From the NCBI GenBank assembly GCA_009599575.1, contig VWND01000013.1:682001-746000 (forward strand): a stretch of 64,000 bases of DNA. The letters run 5' to 3'. A program made the position numbers and the translations under genes. Positions 11,658 through 22,214 of this stretch are shown piece by piece; the stretch's first letter is position 1; the number at the start of each line of letters is the position of its first letter. The DNA comes from Blumeriella jaapii (Eukaryota; Ascomycota; Leotiomycetes; Helotiales; Drepanopezizaceae). The notes under the pieces were generated by a model. It was not told where the DNA came from and did not search any database. It worked only from the letters and a program-made list of their open reading frames with translations.

Positions 11658-14507
11658 TCACTCCCCCGTCAGGTCCAACACCTCAACCGCACTCACGCGC
11701 AACACGCCCTCGCGGCTCTTCCTCTCGCGGCGCGCCCGCCGCTCCCGGTCCGCCGCAAACTCCTCCTCGTCGAGCGCGACCCACGCCCCGGCCAGGCTCT
11801 CGCGCGGCACGATGTACGTTTTGGGTTTCTTGGTTTGGTGGGCTTTGGCTACTGGCGGCGCTGCTGCTGCTGCTGCTATTGCTGGTTTGACAGGATGTGG
11901 TTTAGTAGGATGTGATGATCGAGGTTGTGGTGGTGAAGAATCCAAATCGATGACGAGGCGTGAGCTAGGCGCTGTTGTGGTTGGTGAGAGGGAGAAAGAC
12001 GAGTTGGCGCCCGTGCGGATCGAGCTGCCTGCGTCGGCCTGCGTCGCAGAAGGGAGGGTGAGGGATGAAGATGCGTGAGCACGTCGGGGGCTTGACAGCA
12101 GTACTTCGAGACCTGGGAACTCGTCGCTATCGTCATCGGTATCCTGCTCCCATCCTATCCCGCTGCCTGATCCCGCGTGCTCGGTCTTCCTGCTGTTCCT
12201 TTCCGGCGTGGAGAATGACAGCCGCCTCGTCACTGGCGCCGGCTCATCATCGCGCGTGTGGGTTCGCGACCGGGGCTTGCTACTCCTGCCCGGCGAGGAC
12301 TTCGTGCGAGGCGAAGGTCGTGATGGCGATCTCGCTTGCGACTTGGAGGGCGTGGAGGTCGCGCCGTGTCGATGGCGGGATTTGTTGCCGCGGGAGATGG
12401 TGACTGTGTTTGGGAGGCTGAGTTCGTGGTCTGAGAGCGGAGGGCGTGAGTCGGGGGGAGGCCGAGTGGATGTGTTTTCGGGGGTCGTGGTGGGATGGTT
12501 CTGGAGAGCTGAAAGGACTGGAGTCGAGGTTGATGGGTCTTTGAAAGGATGCTGGAGGGTCGCTGGGCTTGGATCTTGAAGCTTGAAGGGGTTTGGTGAC
12601 GGAAGGCTTTGTTTGGTTGGACGTGGTAGCTTGGACTGCCAGAGACCATGGATTGGCGTTGGCTTTGGGCTTGATGGGTGCAGTTGCTTTGCTTCTGGCT
12701 CGGGTTTTGGGCAACGCTTTTGTAGATAGAGCATCGGTGCTTGAATGAGCTGTGCGGGAAGTAGGTCGGACCTCGACTGCTCTCGAGGAATGCGGTTGCG
12801 ATGCTGTCCGTTCCAGGGACGGCGCCAGATACACTGGAGGCAAGCCTGGTAGAGAGTCTGCTGCCGCTTTGCTCGGGAGCCTTGGGACCATGGAGTCCTC
12901 GAGCTCATTTGCGTCTCTCGAAGTCCTCACGTACTTGTCTAAAGCACCCCTTTGCATTCCTCCAATAGTAGTAGCCGCTTTCTTGTTCTTTCCCGTGGCT
13001 TTCGAGGCTTTGGCCTTTGGCTCTTTAGGCAGCCTCTTGGCTAGCTCTGCAGCCTTATAGTCTTCCACTTTCAAGGGTAAGCTGAGCTTGAGAAGTATCT
13101 CGGGTATCCACGTTTTGTCCAGCTGCGTAGGATCGTACGTCGATGCTGCCCGTTTGCCCGGGACCGCAGAAGCATCTTCGTCCGAGACGTACGCTTCGAT
13201 TTGGTCGTGCTCGTTAACCGGGGCAAGACCGTCGCGGCCATAGTCTGTCGAATCATCGTGCTCGGCCTCCAGATCAAGACCAACGATATCCATAGGATGG
13301 AACACCACCCTGAGCTCCGGCATTCCGTCCGCGTTGAAATGTTCTCTTTGCCCACAGATCGACCTCACATACTCCATCTCTTGCATCTGTGTCAGAATCA
13401 AGTCTCCATAGCCCGAGTCCCGTCGGTCTACGCGTAAGCGCAATTGATGGACGAGGAGTGCCGGGGCGAGATTCCGAATGAACTTCCTCGCTCCTCCTCT
13501 ATCTTTCCAGTCGAAGGCGTCCTTGACGTATTCTCGCAAGCGAGGAACATCCACAATACCATCCCATTTGATTTCCTTCTTGAGTTTCTCAATCTTCGAG
13601 TCGGAGGAGACAACAGGGTGGGTGTAATATCCCAGAATTTCCTTACTCGGGAAAGTATCGGGAATGCTCAAAGACTTGTGCTTGCTCCCGAAGAACTTGC
13701 TTTCGTTGGTCTGTAACTCATGCGTAAGCTCCTTTCTCCAAGCTGCAAGACCGTCCTCATCTGATATCCGCAGATTGCATAGAGACTTCCCGAATCCCGC
13801 TCTCGCAGCTTGACAAGCCACCTTGATGCCGATCCCACGTAGGCCGACAGTATTGTAATCGCCACCCCTCAAAAGGGCGACCAAGATCATGCCTTCGCGG
13901 TCTAGTCCTGATATCCCTCCCGTCGTCTTCTTTGCTTCAAAGAGAGATACGTGGGTAGGCGCCTTGCTCCCTCTCGCCCCTTCGGAAGACCAATCTCGGA
14001 GGGTAAGGCCGGATCCGAACATGAGCGTATCAACATCCTCGCTCAAGACTGCGTCAACGATCCCACGACGCTGTAGCAGAGCACACTCGGCCTCCGCTTC
14101 ACCTGGAGCGTTGTGGTAGGGAAACCCAAACAGTCCAAGGAGCTGCTTCGTCGCCATGTCTGGAGCCGAGGCACCGCCACGGCCAACTCGTTTGTTGCGT
14201 TTGAGTTGAGGTCGTGAGGCCCGTCAAACACAAAAAGAGGTTGTATTGATAAAGACAGCAAGCGGATCAGACGGTAGTAGAGGGTCCGTATTGCTGGGTT
14301 TGACCCCCCCTGGCCTGACTGGATTTGAAATTGCCATATTGATATGTCGATGGCTATCCTGAGCGGACGCCCAGTTTCCTCGAGCTTTTCGATGGCTAGT
14401 TTGGACAGGGAGACTCTCTGTCCTCTCCCAATCTCTTCATAGATCCTAGATCTGTTTTAGCATCAGCTTAGAGATATATGGGTCTTAGCATACCCTGGAA
14501 TACCCAT
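11658..14507 (-). CDS. GEN1: GEN1/Yen1-type Holliday-junction resolvase (XPG family), two apparent frameshifts
   Basis: Structure-selective nuclease of the Rad2/XPG family that cuts Holliday junctions. A 14-nt first exon (14507-14494, MGIPG) is followed by a 48-nt intron and then 14445-11658; the corrected product would be about 933 residues. The XPG N domain is visible upstream of 14217 (GRPLRIAIDISIWQFQ and LFVFDGP). The XPG-I domain has the acidic catalytic set in GEAEAEC and SEDVDTLMFGS, followed by GGDYNTVGLRGIGIK with the helix-hairpin-helix. Near 14214-14217 the frame changes exactly between FDGP(H) and RPQLKRNKR, a contiguous stretch in the family, so one base seems missing. A second change (one extra base) lies within about 12430-12510, near G runs at 12453-12458 and 12480-12484. 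After it the disordered tail continues to a C-terminus ending VEVLDLTGE. It is either a decayed gene or carries assembly errors. Confidence 0.85.
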
Positions 14508-14875
14508 GATGTCTGGCAATGAACACCGAGCTCTGCGATCAACAGTCGGCTGTAAAATGAATTACAGTCCCAAAACTCCTACAACACCCATTTGTACAGA
14601 CAGACCAACGGAAAGCAACTCGAAGCAGTCTCTAAGATATGCGAATTATTGGTGTAACAAATTCCTTCAGCAAAGTCTAGATTCACTCACTGCACTGTAT
14701 GTACATACGTAGCGTAGCGTTCGGAGAAGCCGTCGGCCCGGAAACGGCTCCATGCCGTCTTCGACCGCCAGCACAGTTTCCAACCGACCAGGACGAAAAA
14801 AGTTCGCGAACTCCATCGCGTATCAGACATCTACTCCGATGCATTTCTTACATTTCTTACAACAAAGACAGCACA
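14508..14875. promoter_or_regulatory. Divergent promoter region of GEN1-like and ARP10-like genes
   Basis: 368 nt between two start codons facing away from each other. No gene and no clear motif beyond a short TGTATGTACATAC palindrome near 14697-14709. Confidence 0.5.
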
Positions 14876-16623
14876 ATGTCAAACCAAAGCGGTCCCTCCC
14901 ATCGTAGCGTCGCAAGCATTCGCTCTCCAACAACCGCACAGCCAGGCGCGCCGGCAGCCCCCCACACCCCTCTTCGAACAATCTCCTCCACGTACGGATC
15001 TCCCTCTGCATTACGCGCCGAGGAAGAGTGTGTTGTCCTTGAACTAGGCAGTCGGTATCTCAGAGCCGGGTTCGCGGGCGATGCGCTGCCAAAGGCCGTC
15101 GTCGATTTCGGGCCAGAAGAACGGCGCAGGGCAGGGGATTACCGGAAGTGGACGGTGGAGAACGACTCTGTCGAGGAGAGCCATGTGCAGCTGAAGGGAT
15201 GGGGAGAGGCATACGAGCTATGGAAGCCTGATCTGAGGGGTCTGGATCTGGGCTTGGTAGGGGACAAGCTTGACAGAGCGGTTAGAGAGGCATTTACGAA
15301 GTCAGTAGGTGGTTCGAGGTCCCGCAGAAGATACCTCTAACGTGTGATGTGACAGATTCCTTCTGGTTGATTCACGGCCGAGAAAGATGTTGCTGGCGAT
15401 CCCTTCTGCGTTGCCGCTTCCGCTGTTGTCTACTCTACTGGATACCCTTTTCACAAGTTTCCAACCGCCGACTATATCTTTGCTGTCAGCCCCTGTCCTC
15501 ACGACTGTGGCTGCTGGATTACGCTCTGCTTTGATCGTAGACATTGGGTGGGCCGAGACGGTGGTGACTGCTGTGTGCGAGTATCGAGAAGTCCAGTGCA
15601 CACGTTCAGTGAGGGGTATGAAGATGCTCGGAGAAGCGACTTTTAAAATGCTTGCAGAAGCCATCGATATCGCAGGAACTGGCGACAAGCCGAATGATGA
15701 GGAACTTCCGAGTTTCGATGAGTGCGAGGAAGTCTCAACTCGAATGGTCTGGTGCAAATCTGGAAAGAAGCCGGAGCAGAAACCAACGGCTCTAGGACTG
15801 ACGCCCGTCAAGGAAGAGGACGAGCTGAGATCCAGCACGCGTGATTTGCATGTGAGCGAGAAAATGGACGAAGACGCGACGGTCTTCGTACCGCTCAAAT
15901 CGACCAAGCCACGAAGGACTCTAGAACTATCCTTCTCGGACCTGGCGGAACCGTGCGAAAACGCCCTGTTTGCAACAGGTACCCCAGAAAAGGAGCTAGA
16001 TGATCAGGAGTTACCTCTTCACTTGCTGATCTACAAAGGCCTTCTCCAGCTTCCTCTCGAGGCGCGATCAATGTGCATGTCCCGCTTAGTTTTCGTCGGA
16101 GGAGGATCCTCTGTTCTCGGGCTGAAAGGCAGAGTTCTGGATGAGGTGGCTGCCCTCATCGATGAGCGTAGCTGGGATCCTGTCTCGTAGAGCAGTTGAG
16201 CAGCTTCGTTCGAATCCCAGACTGCAACGGACTCGGCCAAAGCAAGACGGCCCTACAGAAGTTCTACGAGCAGGCGAGGTACCTACGGCACCCACTGTAC
16301 CTGCCAGCCAGCGAGAGCAGGAGCTGCATGCCATCGAACAAGACCTGAAGCGAGAAGCCAGCAAAGGGACTCCAGCTACCGTGTCGGGCTGCCTGCGTGC
16401 TGTGGACTCGCTTGGAGCGTGGTCTGGAGGCAGTCTGCTGTCTCAGCTCAAAATACCTGCTGTCTCGATAGTAGAACGGGAATCGTGGCTCCAGCAAGGA
16501 GCCTCTGGAGCTTCACGTTCTGCTGAGATCTCAGTGGCCTCTCAACGGCAGAGTATGGGTCCGGGAGCTCTCAGAACCGGAGCAGGAGATCGGTCAAGTT
16601 GGACTTTAGGTCTCTGGGCTTGA
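14876..16623 (+). CDS. ARP10: Actin-related protein Arp10/Arp11-type (dynactin pointed end), one apparent frameshift
   Basis: Exons 14876-15300 and 15356-16623 flank a 55-nt intron with a CTAAC branch site. The first exon has the actin-fold start EECVVLELGSRYLRAGFAGD and FGPEERRRAGDYRKW; the second continues FLLVDSRPRKMLL, ALIVDIGWAETVVTAV and the late signature RLVFVGGGSSVLGLKGR. This divergent actin fold with an N-terminal TPLRTISSTYGSPS extension matches the fungal Arp10/11 subunit of dynactin, which caps the Arp1 filament and supports dynein-driven nuclear and vesicle transport. The frame stops at 16190 right after SWDPVS, but the next frame carries on from about 16187 with RAVEQLRSNPRLQ and SGCLRAVDSLGAWSGGSLL, a typical C-terminus, to a TGA at 16621-16623. 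One extra base near 16185 would explain this. Corrected length is about 563 residues. Confidence 0.8.
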
Positions 16624-16984
16624 ACGGGAAACCCGGAGGAAGGATCCTGCATAAGACTTAACTGTCTCTAAACTCATGATACCCAAGAAATGACTGTAGC
16701 TAGAATGTGTAGCTACTAATCACAACTTCTGTCCCTGCATTGAACTATTTCCACTTGCACGTGATGAAGTAAACAAGAGTTACCTCCACATCAGCGACCG
16801 GTGTAACTCAAGGAGAAAAGAAACATGTGGCCCCGCAACGCTCAGAGTTGCAATATCATGAGTTCAGCATCGGCTCCTTTAATTCGCGTTTTCGTGGTGG
16901 GCTGACTCTCCTTCCCCGATCCTGCCCAGGCTCGCAGCTCTCAAGGCTCCCGAAAGAAGCTGACAAAGGTCTCCGCCATCCACA
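16624..16984. promoter_or_regulatory. Upstream region of mitochondrial seryl-tRNA synthetase
   Basis: 361 nt without a gene. A CACGTG E-box at 16758-16763 lies 222 nt before the synthetase start. Repeats are absent. Confidence 0.5.
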
Positions 16985-18502
16985 ATGTCAGCACATCGAC
17001 GCAGCTTCACATGTTTACAATGTCGACTTTTCCCACGAATCCATCAGCGATATTTCCACTCCTCCATACGCCTCCCGTCTGAAGCTCCCCGCCCGTCTGT
17101 CGCCCCCAAGGTCTCAATCGACATCAAGCACATCCGACAGAACGCCGCCCTCCACGAGCAGAACTGCCTCGAGCGCAACTACAAGGCGCAGGCCCAGTAT
17201 CCCGCGCGCATCAACAGTCTCTTCGAGCAATGGCACGTCCACCAGCGCGAGGCGCGCAGCTTGCGCGAGCGGAACAACCGGCTGAAGCTGCAGCTGGCGA
17301 ACCCAACCAACCTGCGCGACGAGCAGTCGGAGGAGGTGCAGCGCATCAAGCAGATGTCCAAGCCGGAAATCATCGCGGAGGCCAAGAGGCTCAAGGAGCA
17401 GCTGTCGAAGATCGAGGAGAAGGAGTCGGCGCTCACGACGGAGATTGATGCGCTGGCGGCCGCCATTCCGAATCTCACGAGCAACGAGACACCGCGGGGA
17501 ACGGAGCCTACGGTGGTAGGATACATCAACGAGCACCCCGAGCCCGAGTCTGCGGCGTCGGATCGAGTCTGGCGCTCACACGTACATATTGGCACGGAGC
17601 TCAACCTGCTGGACTTCGCAAGCGCGGCGACGACGAGCGGCTGGGGATGGTATTACCTGTTGAACGAGGCGGCGCAGCTGGAACAGGCTCTCGTGCAGTA
17701 TGCGCTCAGCGTGGCGAGGAAACACCGCTGGGGCATGGTCAGCCCGCCGAGCATGGTCTACAGTCACATCGCCGCCGCGTGTGGGTTCCAGCCCCGGGAT
17801 CAAAACGGGGAGCAGCAGATATACCACATTCAGCAGAATGCCAGCGACCTGGGACGGAAGCCGGAGATGAGTCTCGCGGGCACGGCGGAGATCCCTCTTG
17901 CTGGCATGAAGGCGAACACCATCCTCGACGAGGGGGACCTACCCGTGAAGCGCGTCGGCGTGTCCAGAAGTTACCGGGCGGAGGCGGGGGCGAGAGGTCT
18001 GGACACGAAGGGCCTGTACCGGGTCCACGAGTTCACGAAGGTCGAGATGTTCGCTTGGACGCTGCCATCCACGGAGGCTTCCACGGCCGTCTTCGACGAG
18101 ATGGTCGCCCTCCAAACCGAGATCCTGACGAGCCTGGGCCTGCACTGCCGCGTCATCGAAATGCCCAGCACAGATCTCGGCGCCTCGGCCAGCCGCAAGC
18201 GCGACATCGAAGCCTTCTTCCCTTCGCGGCGATCGAAGGAAAACGGCTGGGGCGAGGTCTCGTCGGTGAGCACGTGCACTGACTATCAGAGCCGGAGGCT
18301 GGCGACGAGGGTCGACGTCAGGACGCTGGGAGGCAAGATGGCGTTTCCTTACACGGTGAACGGCACCGCGCTGGCGGTGCCGCGGGTGCTGGCCGCGATC
18401 CTGGAGAACGGGTGGGACGAGGAACGAGCACAGGTTGTGGTACCCGAGGTCTTGCGGCCGTGGATGGACGGCATGGAGGTCATCAGAAAGAAAGCTTCGT
18501 GA
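16985..18502 (+). CDS. DIA4: Mitochondrial seryl-tRNA synthetase
   Basis: Intronless, 505 residues. Charges tRNA-Ser with serine in mitochondria. The N-terminus (MSAHRRSFTCLQCRLFPRIHQ) is Arg-rich and lacks acidic residues, as expected for a matrix-targeting presequence. A long charged helical arm follows (about residues 60-160, e.g. ARSLRERNNRLKLQLANP), the tRNA-binding coiled coil of class II SerRS. The catalytic core shows motif 2 (SRSYRAEAGARGLDTKGLYR, about 327-346, then VHEFTKVEMF) and motif 3 (NGTALAVPRVLAAILEN, about 458-474). TCTDYQSRRLATR precedes motif 3 as in SerRS. It is similar to yeast Dia4 rather than to cytosolic Ses1, on presequence and length. The start is the first ATG consistent with the presequence. 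Confidence 0.93.
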   Translation: MSAHRRSFTCLQCRLFPRIHQRYFHSSIRLPSEAPRPSVAPKVSIDIKHIRQNAALHEQNCLERNYKAQAQYPARINSLFEQWHVHQREARSLRERNNRLKLQLANPTNLRDEQSEEVQRIKQMSKPEIIAEAKRLKEQLSKIEEKESALTTEIDALAAAIPNLTSNETPRGTEPTVVGYINEHPEPESAASDRVWRSHVHIGTELNLLDFASAATTSGWGWYYLLNEAAQLEQALVQYALSVARKHRWGMVSPPSMVYSHIAAACGFQPRDQNGEQQIYHIQQNASDLGRKPEMSLAGTAEIPLAGMKANTILDEGDLPVKRVGVSRSYRAEAGARGLDTKGLYRVHEFTKVEMFAWTLPSTEASTAVFDEMVALQTEILTSLGLHCRVIEMPSTDLGASASRKRDIEAFFPSRRSKENGWGEVSSVSTCTDYQSRRLATRVDVRTLGGKMAFPYTVNGTALAVPRVLAAILENGWDEERAQVVVPEVLRPWMDGMEVIRKKAS

Positions 18503-19169
18503 TCTCAGGTGAGAGCGGCACTGCCTCTGTCATCTGCACTTGCACTGTACATGATTCTCCTTCTGTCCTCTATCTGGGCGCCAACTCCCCTTGTTGCAGC
18601 ATAGGTTGAGCGCTCTTTCGCGAGTCTCCCGTTCCGGCATGTGCGTGCGCACGTATGTCCGTATGTAGCAGCAAGTAAACAAAGACACGACCCCCCTAGT
18701 TCGATACTTGCTTACCTACTTACTTCCTTCCAAGTGGCACTCCACCCGCATGCAGTACATACTTACTGTACTGTGAACTAACCATGCTCGTCCATCATCC
18801 ATGCCTTCCGCACAGAGACTGTCATTCATTCATTCATTCATAGTCTACTCTGCTCCTCCTCTCCTCCTCTCTCCTCTCTCTCTCTCCTCTCTCTCCTCTC
18901 TCCTCTCTCCTCTCTCCTCTCTCCTCTCTCTCTCTCTCCTCTCTCTCTCTCTCCTCTCTCCTCTCTCCTCACAGCACACAATACCACCACCACCACACAC
19001 ACACACACACACTCACACTCACACCCACACCCACACCCACACCACACCCACACCCCACACCCACACCCACACCCACACCCACCTACCCACTGCATCTGCA
19101 TCTGCCTCCCCAGCCGACGATTCGCACCAGCGACGACTAACTCGAAGACACACACGGCGAGTCGCCAGC

Positions 19170-19214
<45 letters not shown>

Positions 19215-19825
19215 CCACCACCACCACCACCACCACAACCATCACCATCTTCCGCCCTCCCTCCCTCCCTCTCCAAAGCACAGCCGAACCGCTCGCGACG
19301 GGAGACACCCAGGAGGAGTCTGCCTTCCCTTTTCTCTGGGAGAGCAGGCGAAGGGGGAACCCCACGTCCGCGCCCTTTCCGATCGAGGTTGGCTCGATGG
19401 ATGGATGGGTGGATGGGTGGATGGGTGGATGGGTGGATGGAAGAGGGGCGGAGCGAAGCAACCAGGCAGGCAGGCTGTGCCGAGGAGGAGATAGAGGGTG
19501 TGTGTGTGTGTAAGGTGGTGAGAAGAGACAGGCGGTAGGATGTAGGATGTTGGATGTAAGATCTGTGAGTGTGATTGTGATTGTGATTGTGATTTTGATT
19601 TTGTTCACCAGTGAGCAGTGCATACTCCGTCCGACGCCTAGCAAGCCACCCAATGCTACCTACCTACCTATACAACACAGTACATACAGTACACGTACAA
19701 GCCTGCCTCCACACACAACGACGACAAGCCGCCCAGAAGGCCACCAGGAGAGCGCGGACCCCATCACTCCCACGCAAACCTCGCAATGCCAGCCAAGCAG
19801 CCAGTCAGCCGCCTCACTCGGCCGC
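18503..19825. other. Microsatellite-rich intergenic region
   Basis: Convergent 3' ends of the synthetase and SF3A1-like genes. It holds a CT-rich tract (18839-18971), CA repeats (about 18994-19014), CACACC repeats (19016-19084), a TC dinucleotide run (about 19170-19211), CCA repeats (about 19215-19245), GGATG repeats (19396-19440) and GTGATT repeats (19565-19600). I see no gene; long open frames here are repeat artefacts. Confidence 0.6.
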
Positions 19826-21559
19826 TCACTGCTTCTTGTCCCCAAACTTCTGATGGATGGCCCTGATCTGCTCCTCGACGTTCACGTTCTGCATGACGTC
19901 CAGCCGGCGATCGCCCTTCTCGGGCGCCACCCCGTCGTAGCTCGTCGCCGCCTTCTTGCGGCGCGCCAGCTCCTCCTCCGAGAGGATCGGCTGGCCCGTC
20001 ACCGCGTCGAAGACGTCGCTGCGCTGGCTCGTCAGCCGCTTGAGGTTGTTCGCCACGTCCTGCGTCGACAGGTTCGTCGTCGCCGAGCGCGAGTCGGCCT
20101 TGGCCTTTTGCTCTTTCCAGCGGGGATCGAGGAGCTCGACTGTTCGGCTTGGTTAGTGTATTTGTGATGGAGGGGAGAGAGAGAGAGAGAGAGAAAGGGG
20201 GGGAGGGGGCATACTTCTCATGTGCTCAGCGAGCTCGTTGGCCGGCATCGTCGTCTTGCAATTGGGACAGACGACCATGTTCTGCTTGTTGGCTGCCCGC
20301 GCTGCGGCGCGGGGTACGTAATTCTCCTTGATCTTCATCGGCGCCGCGACGCCCTTGGCTTCGGCCTGCGCCTGCGCAGCACGCTGTCTCGCCTCGGTCC
20401 TCTCGCGAATGCGTTGCTCCTCCTCATCATCCTCGTCGGTGTTGCGCATCCGCGTATCCTGGTACTGGGGCTGGTACGCCGGTTGCGGTATGGGCGGCGG
20501 AGCCATCTGCTGAGCCTGTTGCGGGTAGGCGTTGTAGTAGCTGTCGTCCTCGGGCATGGCTTCCTCGATGCGCATGTTGTGCGAGCTGACAGACATCATG
20601 GCCTTCTGATCCAGCGAGGCGAACTGTAGATCTGACAGCGCGGTCGGGGGCGGTAGTTGGGCCTGATCATCTGCTTCCGTGAAGACGACCGTCTCGACAA
20701 TCACGAAGTCATGCCAGTCGATCTGCTGATACGACGTCTTCTCCCGCTCAGCATCCTCCTCCTTCTTTGCCTTCTGCTCGTCCTGAAACTTGAACCACTC
20801 CGCTCTCTGCTTCGCCCGTCCCAGAACGTGGAACTTATCGGCAACGTTTGCCTCCAACTCCTTGATCCTCTCCTTCTGCAGCTTCCCGCCCTCCCCATCC
20901 ATGCCTCCGGCCCTCAAGAGTGCCGTGTACTGATCAATCAGCCTCTGGAAGAAATTATGCAGCGTGTGATTCGGGCGCAGGAAATCAAACTGGTAGTTCC
21001 CCGTCTCCCGCTGCGAAATGGTCGTCATGAACTGCCTTCCGTTCTTTGCCACGAACAGCGCGGTCAAGCGCACCACCTCCAAGTCTTGCGCGCTGATGTT
21101 CGGCATGCGTGCTGAGAAGTGGAACTCGGGGGGCTCAGGCGGTCCTTGGGGCTTCACGGCCTCTGCTTCGGCCTCTCCGGCGCGTCCGGCTGCGACGGCC
21201 GTCCCTCTCCCTTCCTTGATCTCGCTGAGGCGCCATAGGTAATAAGCGTTGTAGGCGTCGTTCGGGCTGAGGAAGGAGAATTTCGGGTTGTGCTTTTCTT
21301 TCTCGCGGATCCGGTCTGTGACGATTAGCCCCAGTGTCATCAGATCTGGTATGTGAAGACGTACCCTCGAACACGTTTCCGTTCCTAGCCACGTAACCTG
21401 CCGTCTTCTCCAGGATAGCTAGAGAGGATTAGCCGCTGTTCATGAGGCTGGGAAGAGTCTCGCACCCTTGATTTCTCTCGGAGGCAGCACAACTCCTTGC
21501 GGCGCCTTTATTTCCTCGAGGGCCGCAATGGCATCGCCATTCATAGCTGCTGGCGCCAT
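19826..21559 (-). CDS. PRP21: Splicing factor SF3a subunit 1 (Prp21/SF3A1) with two SURP domains
   Basis: Four exons: 21559-21466, 21418-21365, 21315-20215 and 20139-19826, with introns of 47, 49 and 75 nt, give 520 residues. U2 snRNP protein needed for pre-spliceosome assembly. SURP module 1 is rebuilt across the first two introns (AGYVARNGNVFE joined to DRIREKEKHNPKFSFL). SURP module 2 lies in exon 3 (VRLTALFVAKNGRQFMTTIS and NYQFDFLRPNHTLHNFF). These are followed by the Prp9-binding region, an acidic Gln/Pro-rich stretch, the conserved CPNCKTTMPANELAEHMRIE, and then LLDPRWKEQK in the last exon. It ends in IRAIHQKFGDKKQ, so the C-terminal ubiquitin-like domain of animal SF3A1 is absent, as is usual in fungi. 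Each splice junction keeps frame and restores family sequence. Confidence 0.93.
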
Positions 21560-22214
21560 TGTAGGTGGCTTGCGGAATGCTGGGGACGCAGAGTCGAGTC
21601 CTGGATCTGTTGGAAGAGAAGACTGTCGAGATTCTCAAGTCGCGCTAGAAGTGTGCAAGGCTGGCTGGCAACATGATTGGCTGAAATGGCTACGAGGCTG
21701 GATGGATGCTGAGCGGTTTTCCAGAACAGCGAAACAAATCCTTAACTCAACCACGGTCCAGCTTTGCTTTGCTTTGGCTCCCGTTATGATACTCGTCTCA
21801 CTCACTGTTCATACACTGTTGTCCCGTATTGCATGCGATCAAGATCTTTCCTTTTTTCACTAGGCATCACAGCTAAGGTGTTCCTCTCCCAAACCAATAT
21901 CTATTAACAAGTCAGGAAAGACGCCCGACACAGGCATCAATGGATCTATTATGCCATCCTTCATCAAACTCCTCCATTCTATACTGATGCCCCCAGCCTT
22001 GAGTGAGCGACCTTGGTCCGTTTCTGAGGCCCAAAATTATGTTCGATAGGTGCGTGTACCCAAGCCGAAACGCCCGAATCCTTCCCATTATGTCCTTGAC
22101 ACACCGGTCACATTAAAGAACCTGACTCCGCCCTTTGCTAAGAGACCCATCCCATCCATCTCAATACACATTAGAGAAGAGCAGCCTATGAACACTGTCG
22201 TTCCGGGTGCCGTA
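21560..22214. other. Intergenic region, no gene seen
   Basis: 655 nt between the start of the SF3A1-like gene and the end of SEC2 (both minus strand). No repeats, RNA gene or motif recognised. Confidence 0.5.

Noticed and set aside
18801..19538. 245-codon plus-strand frame
   Set aside because: Built from CT, CA and GGATG microsatellites; low-complexity translation only.
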